Notes: generated by a model not told the origin, from the sequence alone. Numbered from the stretch's first letter, positions 46,316 to 57,830 are shown. The stretch: DNA of 64,000 bases from Taudactylus pleione (GCA_031769625.1 JAUIMM010000550.1:3271001-3335000); one strand, 5' to 3'. Made by a program: numbers and translations.

Positions 46316-46655
46316 AGGGCAGGATGGACTAAGCATTGCATCTGCAATGCTGTACATACTGCCCATTATTGGGTACATACTGGCGATTATATCACCGGTA
46401 TGTACCTAGAAAATCACAAAGGACAGCTCTCCCGGCATGCGCAGAAGGATGTGCGAGCTGCGGTCGGAGCTGGGAGGGATCCGATTGGATCCCTATCAGG
46501 GGGTGTCCTGAAAAGAAGCCCATAGGCTTCTATTTGGTAACACCATCTAGAGATGGCGTTACCCTCTGGGATGAAGTACATATGAGAATTGCGGTAAAAA
46601 TGCATTTTCGGGAGTTTTACCGCATTTCTACCCTTAGTACATCCTGCTGCTAGTC
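46316..46655. repeat. MITE-like element, family P5 copy 1
   Basis: The ends agggcaggatggactaag and cttagtacatcctgct are inverted. It shares gggagggatccgattggatccc with 51712-52103. Confidence 0.7.
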
Positions 46656-46788
46656 AGAAAAGTGATTCCTACAGATAACATCAATCTGAGTATATTTTTG
46701 GGAAGGTGGATTATGGCAATGGGTTCTAAGGCACATTTTGCTTTGTGACCCATAACTGCTAAACACAGAATCTATCTTTTACACTTAC

Positions 46789-46952
46789 CTTTAGTAGAAA
46801 TATTAATTTGACTCTCTAGATCTCTATCTGGTATGAAAGTAAACTGCTTCGTGTCCGAAGCATAACTTTTTGGAACAGTGTAAGGAATATCACAAGTCCA
46901 GTTTTGATGAGTTGCCGTCACTTTCACTAGCCCAGTCTTCTCACAGACAGAG
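46789..46952 (-). CDS. CSF2RB: CSF2RB-like exon, D1 second half
   Basis: 164 bases with acceptor tttctttctag and donor G|GTAAGT at 46788. It enters in phase 2 and leaves in phase 1. The peptide contains S-V-C-E-K-T-G, H-Q-N-W-T-C-D-I-P and F-T-F-I-P-D-R-D-L. The cysteine pair and the P-D-R segment fit the second half of the N-terminal receptor domain. N-W-T and N-I-S are possible glycosylation sites. Confidence 0.8.
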
Positions 46953-48250
46953 CTAGAAAGAAAAATATAAAAGTGAAGTTGATAAAGATGGAATTATATA
47001 GTGAAAGATATATGGATATCAAGTAAATCGTATCCATATACTTGGAGAGTATTTATATCAAATGACTGCTTGTGAATTTGTTATTATGAATGAACCCCAG
47101 AAACACAACTTTACAGAAACTTTAAAGGTTTATTCAAGAACTCGCAGGAGCAGTACAGAGAATACACTTGGGTATAGCTGGGTAACAGATAATTAGTGAT
47201 AAAAACACACAGTAGTTGAAAAACACTTGAAATTCCTAACCAGGTATGCACGTATTGAAATCTTTGTAAACTTGAATATAATTTTCCAGGTTTGCAGGTA
47301 TGGAGTGTCACGGTCCTGCGTTCCGACCCTCCAGATACGCCAATCTGAAAATCGCCGCCCGTGACTTTTACAGGTTACCTCAGCACATGTGGTTAAATAA
47401 ACTGGTAACTGCCACCAGCAGAAGAAAACTGTAATGCTAAAGCATAAGGTGGGCTTCTGCTCTTACCTGCATATGCAATTGTCAACTCTTAGAAAAACAG
47501 GTAACATGAGCCATATGAGGCCTTGGATCATAAAAACACAGATCCAGAACTAGAATTAATGTTTAATTCAAGAATATCTTCAAAGCGTATTTACAAAAAG
47601 TTACAAAGAATATAATAATGTTAAAAGGAATCACACAGTTTACTTACAATTACTAAACTAAAATAAAGTAATACATTGGATAAACAAACCAATCACTTGG
47701 ATTGATTGGTTTTGGGATGAGGCCGTCCCAATGGAGAATTCTGGAACATCTGTATCTGTCGATAGCCTCACGCAGAATGAAAAACAAACTAGGGCTGAAT
47801 CTCCTACTTATGCCTGCTACCAGGCACCCCCACCCCCCCATCTGGGTTGAATTTAACCCTTGTCAGCACAGAGTGGATTGTCCAGCTGGCTGAAGCCTCG
47901 GGGTCTCCCAGCCACTTGAGCAGGGGTTCTTTTATTATACCTTCAGCTCCCTGTGAAGTTTGGAACCTGGGAGTAGGACAATAAACGTGCCCACTGATTA
48001 GGTGAGGGAATACACACATCTGTAGAATGAATGTCTCTCGGTATAAAAAAACATTCTTTTATCTCTGACCCTACACAGAACACAGGGCCCTTAATGATGG
48101 TTTATCAAGGGCCTGGCCAGATGTCCTGTAATTTCCATGGACATTTTTCTTATATGCCATATACAATTGGACATATTTATGGCTGATGCAGGAAGACAGA
48201 ACTTCCTATAATCTCTCTTGCTCATCTTCAAAAGGGAATCAGTCCAGAGG
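46953..48250. other. No supported feature
   Basis: Intron. A tgtcacggtcctgcgttccg word at 47308 resembles the start of a Gypsy-type LTR, but no matching end was found. Confidence 0.45.
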
Positions 48251-48405
48251 AGTTTTGTTACCTATCCACATACAAAGGATGCTACACACCAATTTACAAG
48301 AGAACGTTACATGTTTATACCAACACAGAGTTTTGTCACCTATCCTTATACAATGGATGCTACACACCAATTTACAAAGGATAGTTACAGGTTTCTACTA
48401 ACGCA
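48250..48405. repeat. 78-bp tandem duplication
   Basis: The segment gatgctacacaccaatttac occurs twice, with the units starting at about 48261 and 48339. Confidence 0.85.
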
Positions 48406-48748
48406 ATATCATGTGCAGTTATGCCCATGCTGATACGAAATCAGCTTTTCCGCTACTTGGAGTATAATTAACAGCTAAGGAGCAGGGTGAAATCTTACCA
48501 GGATGAACCATGTTAAATAGCAGATCGTGGAAGTTGAGAGACTTGATTAAAAAAGGTGGTGAACAAAGTACCCTGCTGTATGGCGGGGGCGTATACTGAG
48601 GCTAACACTATCGGGGTGCGGTCATATATCCCCGATATTATCAGATATTGACCATGATCATCAGATAGATGGTCTTGTGATTTTTTATAGTTACAGAATT
48701 CCTCAGTGAAATTCAGGGATGGAAACTGACACCAGCAGACTTTAAACT

Positions 48749-49097
48749 AGAGATGTGTGATTCAGTTTTCTTCAAATACAAACACACCCAAAGTTAGGGG
48801 TTCCAAGTCCAATCAAGTATTAGTTCAGAATCACTTTGGGGTTCTGAGTCGAACCAAGTCCCGGTTCGGTTCTGCAGTCAGTTCGGAACTCGGATTTTAA
48901 AAGTGAACTTGGGCTTTAGATTGTATGTAAACAGGTCCAAAATAGCTGTTTTATCGATGTTTTATCATTTTTTATCGATTTTTAATTGATTTTCATACAT
49001 TTTTAAGGTATTCAAAATGGAACCAAAACCGAATCCGAAGTAAAACGCTTGAAAGTGGTTTTGCCAAAACCAAAACACGTGGTCTACGCACATCTCT
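48749..49097. mobile_element. Non-autonomous hAT-like element
   Basis: The ends AGAGATGTG and CACATCTCT are inverted. The flanks tttaaact (48741-48748) and actaaact (49098-49105) match at 6 of 8 bases, a decayed 8-bp duplication. The interior has gttttgccaaaaccaaaacac words resembling the 3' end of the autonomous hAT copies. Confidence 0.65.
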
Positions 49098-49105
49098 ACT
49101 AAACT

Positions 49106-50690
49106 GTTTTAATTTTTTTTTAAAAGATTAAAATCTGCAGATAATAATGATTTGGAGTTTAAAAATGTACTTTAGGAGCGTACTGTTTTGCAATGCATAT
49201 GGTGTTAGGAACAATGTATAAGCCATTGTGTATACCGCTTTACTTGAATTTTGTTTTACACTTTTAAGTTAAAAAATTCAGCTGACAGCAAAATTTACGG
49301 GGAATAAAAAAGTGAACCCAACAAAGGAAAATACAATTCCCATATTAATAAAAAAAAAATAAGCAAAGTTCAATAGTAATAATGAAAATGATATTAATGT
49401 AATCCCACATAACATACCAAAAACATATTTCTATGCCTAAGACTAATTGATTCCAAATAATGGGTCATCTTTAATAAAAATGTTAAAAAAATGCTTTGTG
49501 CACAATTTTACTAAAGTATAACCTAACGCAACAAATCAGGATCAAGTTCTATTTTTTATTTTGCAATTTTAAAACATCAAATTACTATGGTTACTATGGA
49601 TTACAGAACATTTCAGAACATATTACAATGTTTTTCAATAAGTCAGAAAGGCAGGGCGAACCCAACTATGAAATACAGCCCCCCTGGGTACCAGCTTTGC
49701 TTACGTCCTCCCCACATCCTTTCTCCTAGGAGCTACTCAGACTGGGAGCATAGCGCATGGCTGTGACACAGGGCCCCACTCTGGATTAAAACTGTTGCGA
49801 AGAAGAAACTGCTGGCAGTTTCTCCTTTATTTTACTAACAAAAAGAAAAAAAAACCACATTGAAACAATTCTTTGCTATCAGTTGATCATTTTTATTTAC
49901 AAATTGAAAAAATTATATTATTAGTTATTACATACAAAAATCTAAAAATTGTCAAGAATTTCCAAAAATTCACTTTTGAGATGTTACTGCTGAACTCATA
50001 TGGGTATGTAAATGGAAAGAAAGAACAAAGCAATTTCATGCAACTAAGCAGTGCGCTGGATTTACAGAATTTAACAGTCAAAATCTTTATTATTCTTATT
50101 AAAAATACACTATATTTATATTTACCTACTCTTTCGGAGTGTCCGGGGAACTTACAAATCTAGGGTGGGTCTCCTAGCTGCCTAGAGAAGTAGACCAGAT
50201 CCCAGAGCCCCTTCATGGCAGCCTGGTACCGCCCACTTCCAGTGTTAAGTGTGGTCCAGGTGACTTAATGACGCAAGTCATGCTGAATCACGTCATCATT
50301 GCTCATCCTCCCATTTTACAATGTTGGTAAAAACGTCATTGTATATTGGGCCACAATATACACAATTGCCCCACCATGCCCTTGTATCGCCAACTTGGCC
50401 ATGCCACATAAATCTGAACCTCCCACCTGACTGCCCCCTCCCAGAGGGGGTAAATATGACTATATTGTGAGAATTAATCCTTTACATCAAAGAGAAATAA
50501 TAAAATATGGGAGGAATAGGAGAAGAAAGGTGGGAGAGTGTGGAAAGAGAGAAGAAAAATCCCTGCACAATAGCTAGCGACCACTGGGAGCAAAATACTA
50601 AAATGTATATAAACACACTGGTACTGTTTGCTGGACATATCATTTGCCAGGTCAGTAGCTATCATCCACATTTGTTTCCTCTTCTTCCAC
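49106..50690. other. No supported feature
   Basis: AT-rich intron; short frames only. Confidence 0.5.
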
Positions 50691-51145
50691 CTTACCATCT
50701 CTCTACAGTATTCCCCCATTCCTCCCATCTCCTCCAGTATTTCCTCTATTCCTCCTGGCTTCCCCTATTATTCCCCCATGCTCCCATGTCCTCTATTCTT
50801 TCCCATATTCCTCCCGTCTTCGCCTATTATTCCCCCATTCCTCCCATCTTGTCCATTCCTCCCATCTCCCCTATTATTCACCCATTCCTCCCATCTCCTC
50901 TATCCTTTCCCCTATTCCTCCCATCTCCTCTATCCTTTCCCCTATTCCTCTATCCTATCCCGTATTCCTCCCATCTCCCCCTATTATTCTACTATTCCTC
51001 CCATCTCTCCCCATTCTTTACACTATTCCTCCCATCTCTGAATATTCTTTCCCCTATTCCTGCCATATCCACCTATTCTTCCCATCACCCCTATTATTTT
51101 ACCTATTCCTCCCATGTCCCCCTATTCTTTCCCCTATTAATCCTA
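50690..51145. repeat. Pyrimidine-rich minisatellite (cccctattcctcccatct type)
   Basis: About 20 degenerate units on the plus strand, almost free of G. The 233- and 137-codon frames over it are repeat artefacts. Confidence 0.9.
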
Positions 51146-51711
51146 TTTCACCATTGTCACGGTTGTCTGTATTTGTCGATTTGTATCGGGACACATGAGT
51201 CTAGATGAAGCAGGAGTGAAGATGACACTAGGGACTTTGATAAGACCTCTGCTTATTTAAGAAATACCAGAGGCAAATTAGCACTGGCTGGAGAGATGGA
51301 ACCCAAGACCAGGAACTGAACCAAATAACAGAACTGGAACCTGCAGCTATAGGACCCTGGAACCAAACGTGTATAACTCAACCCCAGAACCTGAACCCAG
51401 CAACTTGGAGCCGGAACCCACTACTGGGAACTCAGAGAGAGTCAGCCAGCGGAGACTAAGAACCGCAATAAGCTAAAACTGGAATCAAGAACTCAGAACT
51501 GAAACCAGAAATGAGTACCTCAGGACTGCGAACTGACTACAGGCATACACACCTGGAATCTACACACTGATACGCAGAACTGGAAATGAAACCTGAGACT
51601 CAGCACTAGCCTTGGCTACCAGACACCCAGAACATAGAGAACAGTCACCTACCACCGATGGTATGCAAGCAGATTGACCAGTTACTTGTGGCACTTGCAG
51701 GCAGACACTAG

Positions 51712-52103
51712 GGGCATCCCGCACTATATGTAAAATGCGATAAAAACCCTGTTTCTGGGGTTTTACCACATTTTCCATATGCACTATTGGCCTGGTCACC
51801 TTACTCCGATGCAGAGAGTAACACCAGCTTTTGCTGGAGTTACCCAATCAAAGCCTCTTGGCTTCTACTGCATCGAGCTGGTATGAGGGATCCGATTGGA
51901 TCCCTCCCAGCATGTCCAGCTCCCGCCGCATCACTCTGCGCATGCGCAGATAAACTCCCGGGTCCTAAACCTGGAAGTCCACAGCGCAGGTCGGTAGAGC
52001 TCTCCTTTGCGCTACTGATCGCATATGTTAGTGCATATGCGATCAGTAGGAATGCGGTGACTGGCAGTAAGTATTGCACTATGTTAGTGCATCCTGCCCT
52101 AGA
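51712..52103. repeat. MITE-like element, family P5 copy 2
   Basis: Opposite orientation to 46316-46655. It shares gagggatccgattggatccctc and has a perfect hairpin tgatcgcatatg...catatgcgatca. Confidence 0.65.
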
Positions 52104-52176
52104 TGTAAGAGGAGCACTTGCTGAGAAACAGGCACCATGGAGAATACAGAGTTCTTGCTGGGAAACAGGCACTAAT

Positions 52177-52376
52177 TAGGGCCTCATTTATCAACAAGTT
52201 TTATAATTGACAAGTGATAAATTTCATTGCGTATGATAAATGGTGATCAAGCCAATCAGCTCCCAAATGTCATTTTTCAAACAGATGACAGTTGGGAGCT
52301 GATTGGCTGGAGCACCATTATCATATGCAATGATGTTTATCACTCGTGAATGGTAAAACTTGATAAATGAGGCCCT
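52177..52376. repeat. Hairpin MITE, family P3 copy 2
   Basis: The ends gggcctcatttatcaacaag and cttgataaatgaggccc are inverted. The inner pair agccaatcagctcccaa and ttgggagctgattggct is perfect. TSD-like taatta/taag flanks are unclear. Confidence 0.85.
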
Positions 52377-52959
52377 AAGTGTAAATGGAACACTTGCTGA
52401 GAAACAGATACATAACGGAGCACTTACTGAGAACACAGGAACAGAGCTGGAAGCAACTGAAGCCCTGGTCTTCAGAGCTAGTTTATATAGGCCGCACTCA
52501 GTGTCAACTGGATAATCAGACCATGTAAGCAAATCCAACATGGTCGCACCCATGCGGCCAGACTGTTTGTTTACAATGGAGTTGCAGTGTTTCAGGGATG
52601 CCGCGGACGGCAAGAAAAAACACGGATGACCCTGAGGTGCCACCGCTGGACATGATAAGTGGAGCTAAGACCCCGATGAGTGACACCCCCATACCCCCTG
52701 TATTCTCGTATTTCTCCCCGACGCCTCTATTTGCTACTGTTTCTGCACATTATTTATCTAATTCTTGGTAACCTTCTTTTCTATCCCTCCATCTTTACTG
52801 TCCCCCACCTCCTCTCTCCCCCACGTCTACTTTACTTGCTCCGGTGGGGCGGGCCCTATGTCTGTCTAGCAGCACTAAGAGCTCTGAGGGGGGCGGTGTC
52901 TCCCCCAGTCATTAGTGTATAACTGCTAGGCAGAGTTTAAGCTGGTTATATAATCGATA

Positions 52960-53285
52960 TTTCGTCTGAGGGGGATGTAGTCAAAATCATAATGTGAACA
53001 CTGTTGAAAGCTATGATGTTGACACTGACAAAATATCAATAGGCAACGTGTTGATATGCTCACTTCATATTGTCAGAATGTCGACATTAGGGTTAGGGTT
53101 GGGATTAGGGTTAGAGATAGCAAAAAGATACTTACCCTAACGCTGGAGGTGCCCAGAGCAGATAAGTCACCACTGGGCCACCAGGGACGATATGCCGACA
53201 TTCTAACATGTCGACATTTCACTACTGTATACATGATGAATGTCGACAAGGTCAAGTATACTTCCCGACCCTCGTCAGAGTACTA
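52960..53285. repeat. Element with short telomere-like core
   Basis: The words attagggttagggttggga at 53090-53125 lie between tgtcgacatt/aatgtcgaca inverted words. It is similar in plan to the elements at 4130, 6157 and 7036. Confidence 0.45.
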
Positions 53286-53389
53286 CTGAACAAAGCTCTG
53301 ACGTGCTATATAAGTTTTGACCACTAGAGGGAAGACTAACCTAGAAAAAATGAATGATTAAAAAAAAAAAAAAAGAGTATAGAACTATG

Positions 53390-53885
53390 GGCCTGATTCA
53401 GTGATGAATGCTAACCTGATTGTTAGCGAACATTTACGATCTTGAGTAGTCTGCGTATGTGCAGAACGGGTCCTGCAATCTTGTCTGCAGACCCTCTCAA
53501 GCTGCAGCATCGACCATTTGTTCCCAAACACCGGAAAAAAAACAGTCATTCAGACAAATTGGTTACATTTGTCCGTTTTTGTCCGTTTTCCAGCAACATT
53601 ACCAGATATTTGTAACAAACAGCCAACTAGTGGGATGATTGGACAGATAATCTTAAGGTGTATGGCCAGCCACTGGCATTTCTAGGCACGGGCTAGCAGG
53701 GCCCTCGCCTGGAGCACAGCCCTGCCTGAACTTACCACCATCGTACAGCCAGCTGTGGTGGAAAACCCCGCCCTCCTACTGGCATTATTGGGTAAACGCT
53801 CAGGGGAAGGGAAGGGGCTTGGCAGTGCAGAACGGAATGCCGCTGGGCGCAGGGAAGCCTAGCGCCGGCCCTGTGAGCAACTTTA
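53390..53885. other. Degraded repeat DNA
   Basis: It begins gggcctgattcagtgatgaatgc, an end-like word of the gcctgattcag group. The rest is unassigned. Confidence 0.4.
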
Positions 53886-54078
53886 GTTCAGTAGTTCCTC
53901 AACTCCAGTCCTCAAGTACCCCCAACAGGTCATGTTTTATGGATTTCTTTAATCAGACACAGGTGAGTTAATTTCTGTTGCTGGGTCAATAATTATCCCA
54001 CCTGCTTCCACAGACAGAAATCCTGAAAACATGACCTGTTGAGCATACTAGAGGATTGAAGTTGAAAACCACTGGCTA
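53886..54078. repeat. MITE
   Basis: The arms cagtagttcctcaactccagtcctc and gattgaagttgaaaaccactg are inverted with mismatches. The inner pair caacaggtcatgtttt / aaaacatgacctgttg is perfect. Confidence 0.75.
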
Positions 54079-54387
54079 AGTTGTATGACATCACCTTTCT
54101 GATTATGGTATCTACAGATCTTTGGCTTGAATAGATAATACATTAGAAAGTCATTTATATTACATTTGTGATAACATGCAATGTTATGCATGGCAGGGCT
54201 GTACTTTCTCTATTCTTAACTTTTGCAGAGCCAGCACTATCCATAAGTGATCCTAGATATTTGCCTATGGAGGCAATGGTTAGGGGATCAATGCAGGGTG
54301 CAGTCACATAGAGCACTGGCCTCTGACAAGAAGGAGAAGCAATGGATTACAAGAAACAACAAAGTGAGATCACACACACTGACTTAC

Positions 54388-54511
54388 CTTCCATTCTTTA
54401 ATGCCAGATGCATGCTCACAAATTTGATAGCATTTATGCTTTCGGACCATGTGCAGACAATGTGTTTTGTGAGTAGGTAGTAACAGTTCAGACTGTCCAA
54501 TATCTTAGAAC
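54388..54511 (-). CDS. CSF2RB: CSF2RB-like exon, D1 first half
   Basis: 124 bases with acceptor ttcccttag and donor G|GTAAGT at 54387. It enters in phase 1 and leaves in phase 2. The peptide has L-N-C-Y-Y-L-L-T-K-H-I-V-C-T-W-S-E, the class I cytokine receptor signature C-x9-C-x-W. Confidence 0.85.
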
Positions 54512-54751
54512 CTAAGGGAAACATACAGAGCAACAATCATATCACTCCTAAGACGTGTTTGTGTCACAATGAAAGTAGTGCCCAGGAACTGTTTCCATAG
54601 ATCGGAAAATCTGTGTGGCTGATTTCAGTGCTCATTATTAAGTGTATTTCAAGAGATAACGAGGTGTCTGATGTTCCCCACATGTTATCAGTGCTAGTTT
54701 GACAGGTAGGACAGACAGAGGAAGCACATAAACATCAGATTCCTAGGGGGT

Positions 54752-54924
54752 AATTCACTAAAGTGAGAGTTTATAAAAGTGGAGATGTTGCCCATAGCAA
54801 CCAATCAGGTTCTAGTTATTATCTCCTTGAAGGTGCTACTTAAATGTTAAATAGAATATGATTGGTTGCTATGGGCAACAACTTCACTTCTAAAAACCTG
54901 CACTTTAGTAAATATACCCCCTAG
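54752..54924. repeat. MITE, family P2 copy 2
   Basis: The ends gggggtaattcactaaag and ctttagtaaatatacccc are inverted. gttgcccatagcaaccaatcag pairs with gattggttgctatgggcaac. It is related to 32572-32745. Confidence 0.85.
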
Positions 54925-54929
54925 AGCAG

Positions 54930-55142
54930 TGGTTCTCAAACTCGGTCCTCAGGACCCCACACAATTCACTTTTTGCAGGTCACCCAGCAGGTGCACAGGT
55001 GTATTCATTACTCACTGACACATTTTAAAAGATCTACAGGTGCAGCTAACTACAGTATTTCACTAGTAATTATGTGAGGAGACCTGCAAAACATGCACTG
55101 TTTGGGGTCCTGAGGACTGAGTTTGAGAACCTGTGCCCTAGA
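54930..55142. repeat. MITE, uninterrupted relative of 22868-23562
   Basis: The ends cagtggttctcaaactcgg and tgagtttgagaacctgtg are inverted. The inner pair gtcctcaggaccccaca / tttggggtcctgaggac is inverted too. Confidence 0.85.
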
Positions 55143-55636
55143 GAGACCAAAGGAAATATCTTCTTTGGAAGTTGCTCATCTTAAATTGTTTCCCACACTC
55201 ATAAAACTGAAAAAAACTGCTCAAAAGAAACCACTCTCCCTATTTTATAACAGCCTTTTGTCATTTGGGCTGTTTAAGAGAGGAGGGGGCCCTTGTGCAG
55301 TCCCTGTGCAGGGCCCACTGTTTCTCATTAGGGAATGCCAGTTCTCGTTAGCGCATGTGCAGATATCCAGTGATTTCTTTACTGCACATGCACAGATCTC
55401 TGAGGAACAGGGACTCATTTCCTGCAGCCCACTGGTGAAGAGGTAAATATAGTCAATGGGTGCAGAGTGTGCGGTGTTGGCCACTCTTGACCGAGTGGCC
55501 CGTGTGCAATGCTTTGTCGTACACACCACTGCCACCACTGACTTACCACACATCTTGTCCCTAAACACTTGCCCACAGACTGAGCCGCTCCCCTAAATAG
55601 TGTCTGTAGGAAAAAAGTGGATTTTGCGTTTGCATG
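55143..55636. other. No supported feature
   Basis: Intron; frames of up to 107 codons have no recognisable domain. Confidence 0.5.
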
Positions 55637-55877
55637 GTAGAGCCAAAAGCACTCCAGGACTTGCGGCAGCGAGACCCTACCGCAAGGGTCTCATCACAAG
55701 CCCGATGGTTGCGATGGTCTTGACCATCGCGACCATCATTTTGGTCACTCGCTATAGCTGTGGGTGGTCACCCACAGCTATCTGAGCGGCCAGGAGGCCA
55801 CTCCAAAAAGTAGGAGGGATGACCCTGATTCAGAGCGAGCGCTCTGTCAGAGCGTCCGGCTCTGAATCAGGGCCTTT
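55637..55877. repeat. Multi-hairpin repeat family H, copy C
   Basis: It has the same order of hairpins as 5715-5952 and 27888-28103, from tagagccaaaagcactcc to gctctgaatcagggcc. The hairpin gctgtgggtggtcacccacagc is perfect. Confidence 0.85.
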
Positions 55878-57039
55878 GTCCCCTGTGTTTTAAAAACCAC
55901 AGAGCCCGGGGCTGGTTATGCTTCTGGGAAGAGGGTGCACATATTTTACTTATTTTTTAAAGTATTTTCATATGTATACACAGAAACATGCACGTATCTC
56001 TAGGATATGTGCATGTTTCTGTGTTTCTCTGACCTGCTCAGGATACTGTATACTCATTATCCTGAAGCTGGTCTATTGTTTTTGCGAGTTCTCAGGCAGT
56101 AATATGTGCGAGTGAAGCACTCGTTCTCTATTATTTTGCCCGAGTTCTATCTAGAGAATGGGAAAACATCTGGATGTGAAATGCTTTTTTGCAAGTAATA
56201 GTAAAACCCGAAAAATGCGAGTTTCTATTACATTTGCGAGTGAGTAAAAATGCAAGTTTAGCGTTAAACTTGCATTTTTAACAAGCTCGCAACCTATTAC
56301 ATTTGGCCCATCGAGTGGCCAATTGGTAAGTGTGTATGCTTGCTTACTAAATTGGTCGCTCGGTCTGTGGGAAGGTCGGCCGACCACTGGGTCTACTTTA
56401 GAAGGCCAAGTGGAATCTCGTACATTTGATGGTCTATAAATCGCTGCTTCTCAAGATTGCAGTTGGTTGTATGTCAGCTCTGTGATCCATTTCTCATGTG
56501 AGTAGAATTAAACTTCTAGAATAGGGATCAAAGCTCAGATACTTTCTAATTTGACTAACGAATTCACCACACATGGTCATAACATACTTACCGACTTTCT
56601 GCTGCACCTTCCAGGGAGGGGACCTGTTGCTTTCATCTTTGGGGGGCGGAGCTGTCATTAGGCCCGTCCCCTTTACAGTCAAACCCCGCGATTCGCGGGT
56701 CCATGAGGAGAGGGTGGGGCTAAATGCAGCGATTTGCGTCATCTAGCCCTGCCCCCTCCCTACGGACCTGCAAATTGCTTGGAAAATCTCCCCATCCTGC
56801 CCACTTCTCTAGGAAGTGGGCGAGATGCGGGAGATTTGCCTACTCTTTCGAGGGTGCGGGGGGGTTCCCCAAAAATCTGGAGCCTCCTGCGACTCCCGGG
56901 AGACTAGGCATGTATGGGTCATAATGTACCACATGAATAAAAAGTTTCTTCCCTACTCTTTAGATCAGCAAGAATTGTGATACTGATTCCAACCTTTTTT
57001 TGTAGGATGTATTTTAAATGAATAATAAAATATTCAAAC
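55878..57039. other. Intron 1 of the receptor gene: repeats only
   Basis: It holds a palindrome acacagaaacatgcac... (about 55979-56023) and a GC-rich degraded repeat at 56570-56910. No exon was recognised. Confidence 0.5.
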
Positions 57040-57106
57040 CTTGATTGCTTGGAATTCTAGTCAGGAAACAGAAGATTACATAGCACAGGATGTAGTTAGT
57101 CTTCAT
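57040..57106 (-). CDS. CSF2RB: CSF2RB-like exon, signal peptide
   Basis: The ATG at 57106-57104 starts a short basic residue, then a hydrophobic stretch (Y-I-L-C-Y-V-I-F-C-F-L) and Ser-Asn-Gln, typical of a signal peptide. It ends in phase 1 at a weak donor (G|GTTTGA at 57039), which fits the phase-1 start of the next exon. A possible acceptor (tattacag) ends at 57153, so this could be exon 2 with an untranslated exon upstream; human CSF2RB has such an exon. Confidence 0.75.
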
Positions 57107-57264
57107 CTTGGCAGAATGGTTTAAGCTTCACTTTCAATTTCACGCCTGAGAGCTGTAATACACATTAAACAAAATGAAATTACTCCTTTCTGGACCAAAT
57201 GTATTAGATTGTATGTTTAAACTACACCACTTTCTGGACCTCTAGCATGACCTCTTATACCTGG

Positions 57265-57295
57265 TATAAAATATTCTGCTCCTGAACTTCCTCCT
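57265..57295 (-). promoter_or_regulatory. Candidate promoter: ETS/PU.1-like site and TATA-like word
   Basis: On the minus strand, AGGAGGAAGTTC (57295-57284) matches the purine-rich PU.1/ETS core GAGGAAGT and is followed by an AT-rich ATATTTTATA word. It lies about 180 bases upstream of the leader ATG. PU.1 sites control myeloid receptor genes, including mammalian CSF2RB. Its role here is inferred. Confidence 0.3.
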
Positions 57296-57465
57296 GTAGT
57301 GTTACCTGTGATGTGCTGAATTATTACATTCATGACAAGGGATATTTCAGGGCTCTCCCACCTCTTTCTGCTGCCAGAAAATTAATCACCTGTACTCCCT
57401 ACCCCCACTCTCTGATTGCTAGCTACCTACTGCTACACTGTAGCTAGAGGCAGGAGAGAGAGAAT

Positions 57466-57830
57466 ATAATACCCCTTTTACACCAGAGCAAAAACCTGGG
57501 TTTTGCTGGGTCTACCTGGGTCGCATCTCAGTGTTAAAGGGTCCCTGAGAAACAACCCGGGTCAAGTGACCCGGCAATCCAACCCAGGTGGCTACCAGGA
57601 TAGTACCTGGGTAATGGTGCAGTGTAAACGGCGTAACCCGGGTTATCTGGCCAGGGTCATGCCTAAAATGAGCTGATTGATGGTTGGTCACTTTTTATGA
57701 CCTCACAAGTTTAGCAGGGCAGTCCCAGGTTTAGTGTGAACAGGGCTGACCTGAAATAACCCAGATCGATGGTGCTGTGTAAACAGTGCTTGACCTGGGT
57801 CTGACCTAGGTTGGAACCATGCATCACCAG
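57466..57830. repeat. GC-rich MITE, family P4 copy 2
   Basis: It starts aatacccctttta and shares caccagagcaaaaacc and gtcaagtgacccggcaatcc with 42726-43134. The right end merges into an AGT/AGC repeat at about 57830-57905. Confidence 0.6.

Larger units (their letters stand above)
44353..46788. other. Intron between D1 and D3 exons; no D2 exons recognised
   Basis: Holds a minisatellite (45055-45560), a (TA)n tract (45642-45701) and a MITE (46316-46655). Neither strand shows a fibronectin-type exon with splice sites. Confidence 0.55.
51155..52684. mobile_element. Probable LTR-retrotransposon LTR remnant with MITE insertions
   Basis: It starts tgtcacggttgtctg and ends gatgagtgaca, inverted TGTCA/TGACA termini. 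It is rich in ggaacc- and gaactgga-type words. Two MITEs (51712-52103 and 52177-52376) lie inside. No internal retrotransposon genes are seen. Confidence 0.4.
33544..57106 (-). other. CSF2RB: CSF2RB-like cytokine receptor gene, partial (five exons seen)
   Basis: Five minus-strand exons have consensus or near-consensus splice sites and phases that match in order (1, 2, 1, 2, 1). They encode a signal peptide and halves of cytokine-receptor domains D1 and D3. The common beta subunit pairs with the IL-3, IL-5 and GM-CSF alpha chains at the cell surface and signals through JAK2/STAT5; this is known for mammals. Resemblance is strongest in D3 (G-D-E-A-x-P-Q-N-L, then C-S-W-E-V-R) and at the end of D1 (F-x-F-x-P-D-R-x-L), judged from memory of the family. 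The D2 exons were not found in the 2.4 kb between D1 and D3, and D4, membrane and cytoplasmic exons were not found to the left. Introns are crowded with MITEs and minisatellites. Confidence 0.8.

Noticed and set aside
47300..47340. LTR start (tgtcacggtcctgcg)
   Set aside because: There is no matching LTR end or internal retrotransposon sequence nearby, only a short similarity.
50507..51208. 233-codon Pro/Ser-rich open frame
   Set aside because: It lies on a degenerate pyrimidine minisatellite, and the frame changes composition with the repeat. No domain or splice context.
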